Assembly (NCBI GenBank): GCA_031288955.1
Contig: JAITQJ010000104.1
Span: forward strand, 1-6,451
Length of the DNA stretch: 6,451 bases
Source: Planctomycetaceae bacterium
GTDB lineage: Bacteria > Planctomycetota > Planctomycetia > Pirellulales > Thermoguttaceae
Direction of reading: 5' to 3'
Part shown: one piece after another, positions 5,355-6,451 of the stretch
Layout of the letters: every line of letters begins with the position of its first letter
Numbering within the stretch: position 1 is the stretch's first letter
Notes under the pieces: generated by a model
Databases searched by the model: none
What the model was told of the DNA's origin: nothing
Seen by the model: only the letters and a program-made list of their open reading frames with translations
Made by a program: the position numbers and the translations under genes

Positions 5355-6451
5355 TTACTGCCACCACCATTTTCCGGCGGGAAGTTCGATAGCGGCTTTG
5401 GCTTTCACCTCCGCCACATTACCCGTGTCGGCTTTAATTTTTTCTTTCGCAATGATTTCCAGCGGTTCAATTTCGACACCGCCGCCGACGGGAGCCATCA
5501 GCGTTCCGCCGCGTACTTTATAACCGACAACCGCTTCGACTTGCTGCGGCAGCGTAAATTGTTCGATAGCGTACTTCTTTTCATCGCCGAAAAATGCCAT
5601 CTGCCAACCTGATTTGCCGTAAAAGTCCTGCTCCTGAATGTACGCCGCCGCAACAAGCATATCGATAAAATTACGCAGTTGTGCGAACACCAGCACTTTT
5701 TTAGCGATTTGCGGATAATTCCGTGTGAAACTCCGTGTATAAGCGAGGCTTGCCGCATCGGTTTGTCCGCTTTCGGCAATCAACTTAACCCGGCTGTTCG
5801 TTAATTCTAAACCCGAACCGTCTGCCGTCGCTGTAACCGATTCGTAATCCGGTACGAAGTACCAGCGAAACAGAGCGTTGCCGATGTTCGGCGTTGTCCG
5901 GTCGATGAATGTCTCCATCCGTACCGGCGGTGCATCTGTTCCGATGCCGATACGTTTCATTCGGTAATCTGCCGAGACCAGAATTTGGGCGGCGTGTGTT
6001 TTGCCGGAGATACCGTCAATGCGTACCGTTTGATTGCCGAGACTGTTCTTCACACCGTCAGCGAATTGCTGAAAACGGCGGCGGCTGGTTTGCGAGCCGA
6101 AATCTTTTTGAAACTGCTGCAATCGGGCATTGCCTTCCGGTGTCGGGTCAATCGAACAGCCGATGCGGTCAACGCCGTCCGTTTTCGGAGCAAAAGCCCG
6201 CAGTGCCGTTACCAAATCCTGTAATTCGCACACCGGCATTTGCGAAGTCTGCCCCATCATTGCGCCTTCGTAACCGGGATACCAGCCTTCGGCGGAACCG
6301 GCGATAACGAGGTCTTTGGAGTCTGCAAAGTAGAATACGTAGCGGATTTCCTGAAGTCCGGCGAGATATTTCATCTCTTCGCTGACTGTCCCGCCGGCAT
6401 CAACCGCCGCTTTTTCAAGCCGGTTAAGACTCACAAACCGCATCGGTGTTT
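5355..6451 (-). CDS. DUF1598 family protein, planctomycete-type, function unknown (N-terminus outside window)
   Basis: The reading frame stays open to the window edge. The Met at 6443 lies inside the conserved PMRFVSLNRLE block, so it is probably internal and the true start lies beyond 6451. Numbering from that Met, 362 residues are visible. They match my memory of DUF1598: YLAGLQEIRYVFYF at 26-39, LVIAGSAEGW at 45-54, LVTALRAF at 77-84, IGCSIDPTPEG at 94-104, VSADYRMKRIGIG at 156-168, LFRWYFVPDYESV at 191-203, YTRSFTRNYPQIA at 235-247, LRNFIDMLVAAAYIQ at 256-270 and PVGGGVEIEP at 318-327. The protein ends GKWWWQ. No catalytic motif or membrane segment is visible in this part, and a signal peptide would be in the missing portion. 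DUF1598 proteins are long, mostly secreted and uncharacterised. It lies 54 nt upstream of the DUF1080 gene on the same strand and may share its transcript. Confidence 0.85.
   Translation of the reverse strand, partial: TPMRFVSLNRLEKAAVDAGGTVSEEMKYLAGLQEIRYVFYFADSKDLVIAGSAEGWYPGYEGAMMGQTSQMPVCELQDLVTALRAFAPKTDGVDRIGCSIDPTPEGNARLQQFQKDFGSQTSRRRFQQFADGVKNSLGNQTVRIDGISGKTHAAQILVSADYRMKRIGIGTDAPPVRMETFIDRTTPNIGNALFRWYFVPDYESVTATADGSGLELTNSRVKLIAESGQTDAASLAYTRSFTRNYPQIAKKVLVFAQLRNFIDMLVAAAYIQEQDFYGKSGWQMAFFGDEKKYAIEQFTLPQQVEAVVGYKVRGGTLMAPVGGGVEIEPLEIIAKEKIKADTGNVAEVKAKAAIELPAGKWWWQ

Overview
The window looks like part of a chromosome from a Planctomycetes bacterium with roughly balanced G+C. Two genes point that way: a DUF1598 protein (a family I know only from planctomycetes) and a secreted DUF1080 (3-keto-disaccharide hydrolase) protein, a family greatly expanded in that phylum. 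A CMP-Kdo synthetase and a type II secretion pseudopilin fit an envelope with an outer membrane. The assignment rests on remembered families, not a search.

Plus strand, 1-2394: four tightly packed genes. They are the C-terminal end of a VapC-like PIN-domain toxin (1-168), kdsB for CMP-Kdo synthesis (161-913), rsfS for ribosome silencing (913-1317), and pyrB for aspartate carbamoyltransferase (best start 1378, end 2394). vapC/kdsB overlap by 8 nt and kdsB/rsfS by 1 nt, so they are probably translationally coupled. A 60-nt gap before pyrB holds a good candidate sigma70 promoter.

Minus strand, 6451-2323, read from right to left: a DUF1598 protein cut by the window edge, a secreted DUF1080 protein, asnA (ammonia-dependent asparagine synthetase), the frameshifted C-terminal scrap of a RelE/HigB-type toxin, its HigA-like antitoxin (apparently lacking part of its helix-turn-helix), and a GspJ-like pseudopilin. 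The last gene converges on pyrB, and the two coding regions overlap tail to tail by 72 nt. I see no intrinsic terminator there.

The genes do not form one pathway. They are housekeeping and envelope genes with remains of addiction modules between them. I found no convincing new multi-gene system. The most informative observation is the decayed toxin-antitoxin module at 2859-3241, whose toxin remnant is not an intact open reading frame. No tRNA, rRNA, CRISPR array, insertion sequence or riboswitch was seen, and no intergenic stretch exceeds about 130 nt.
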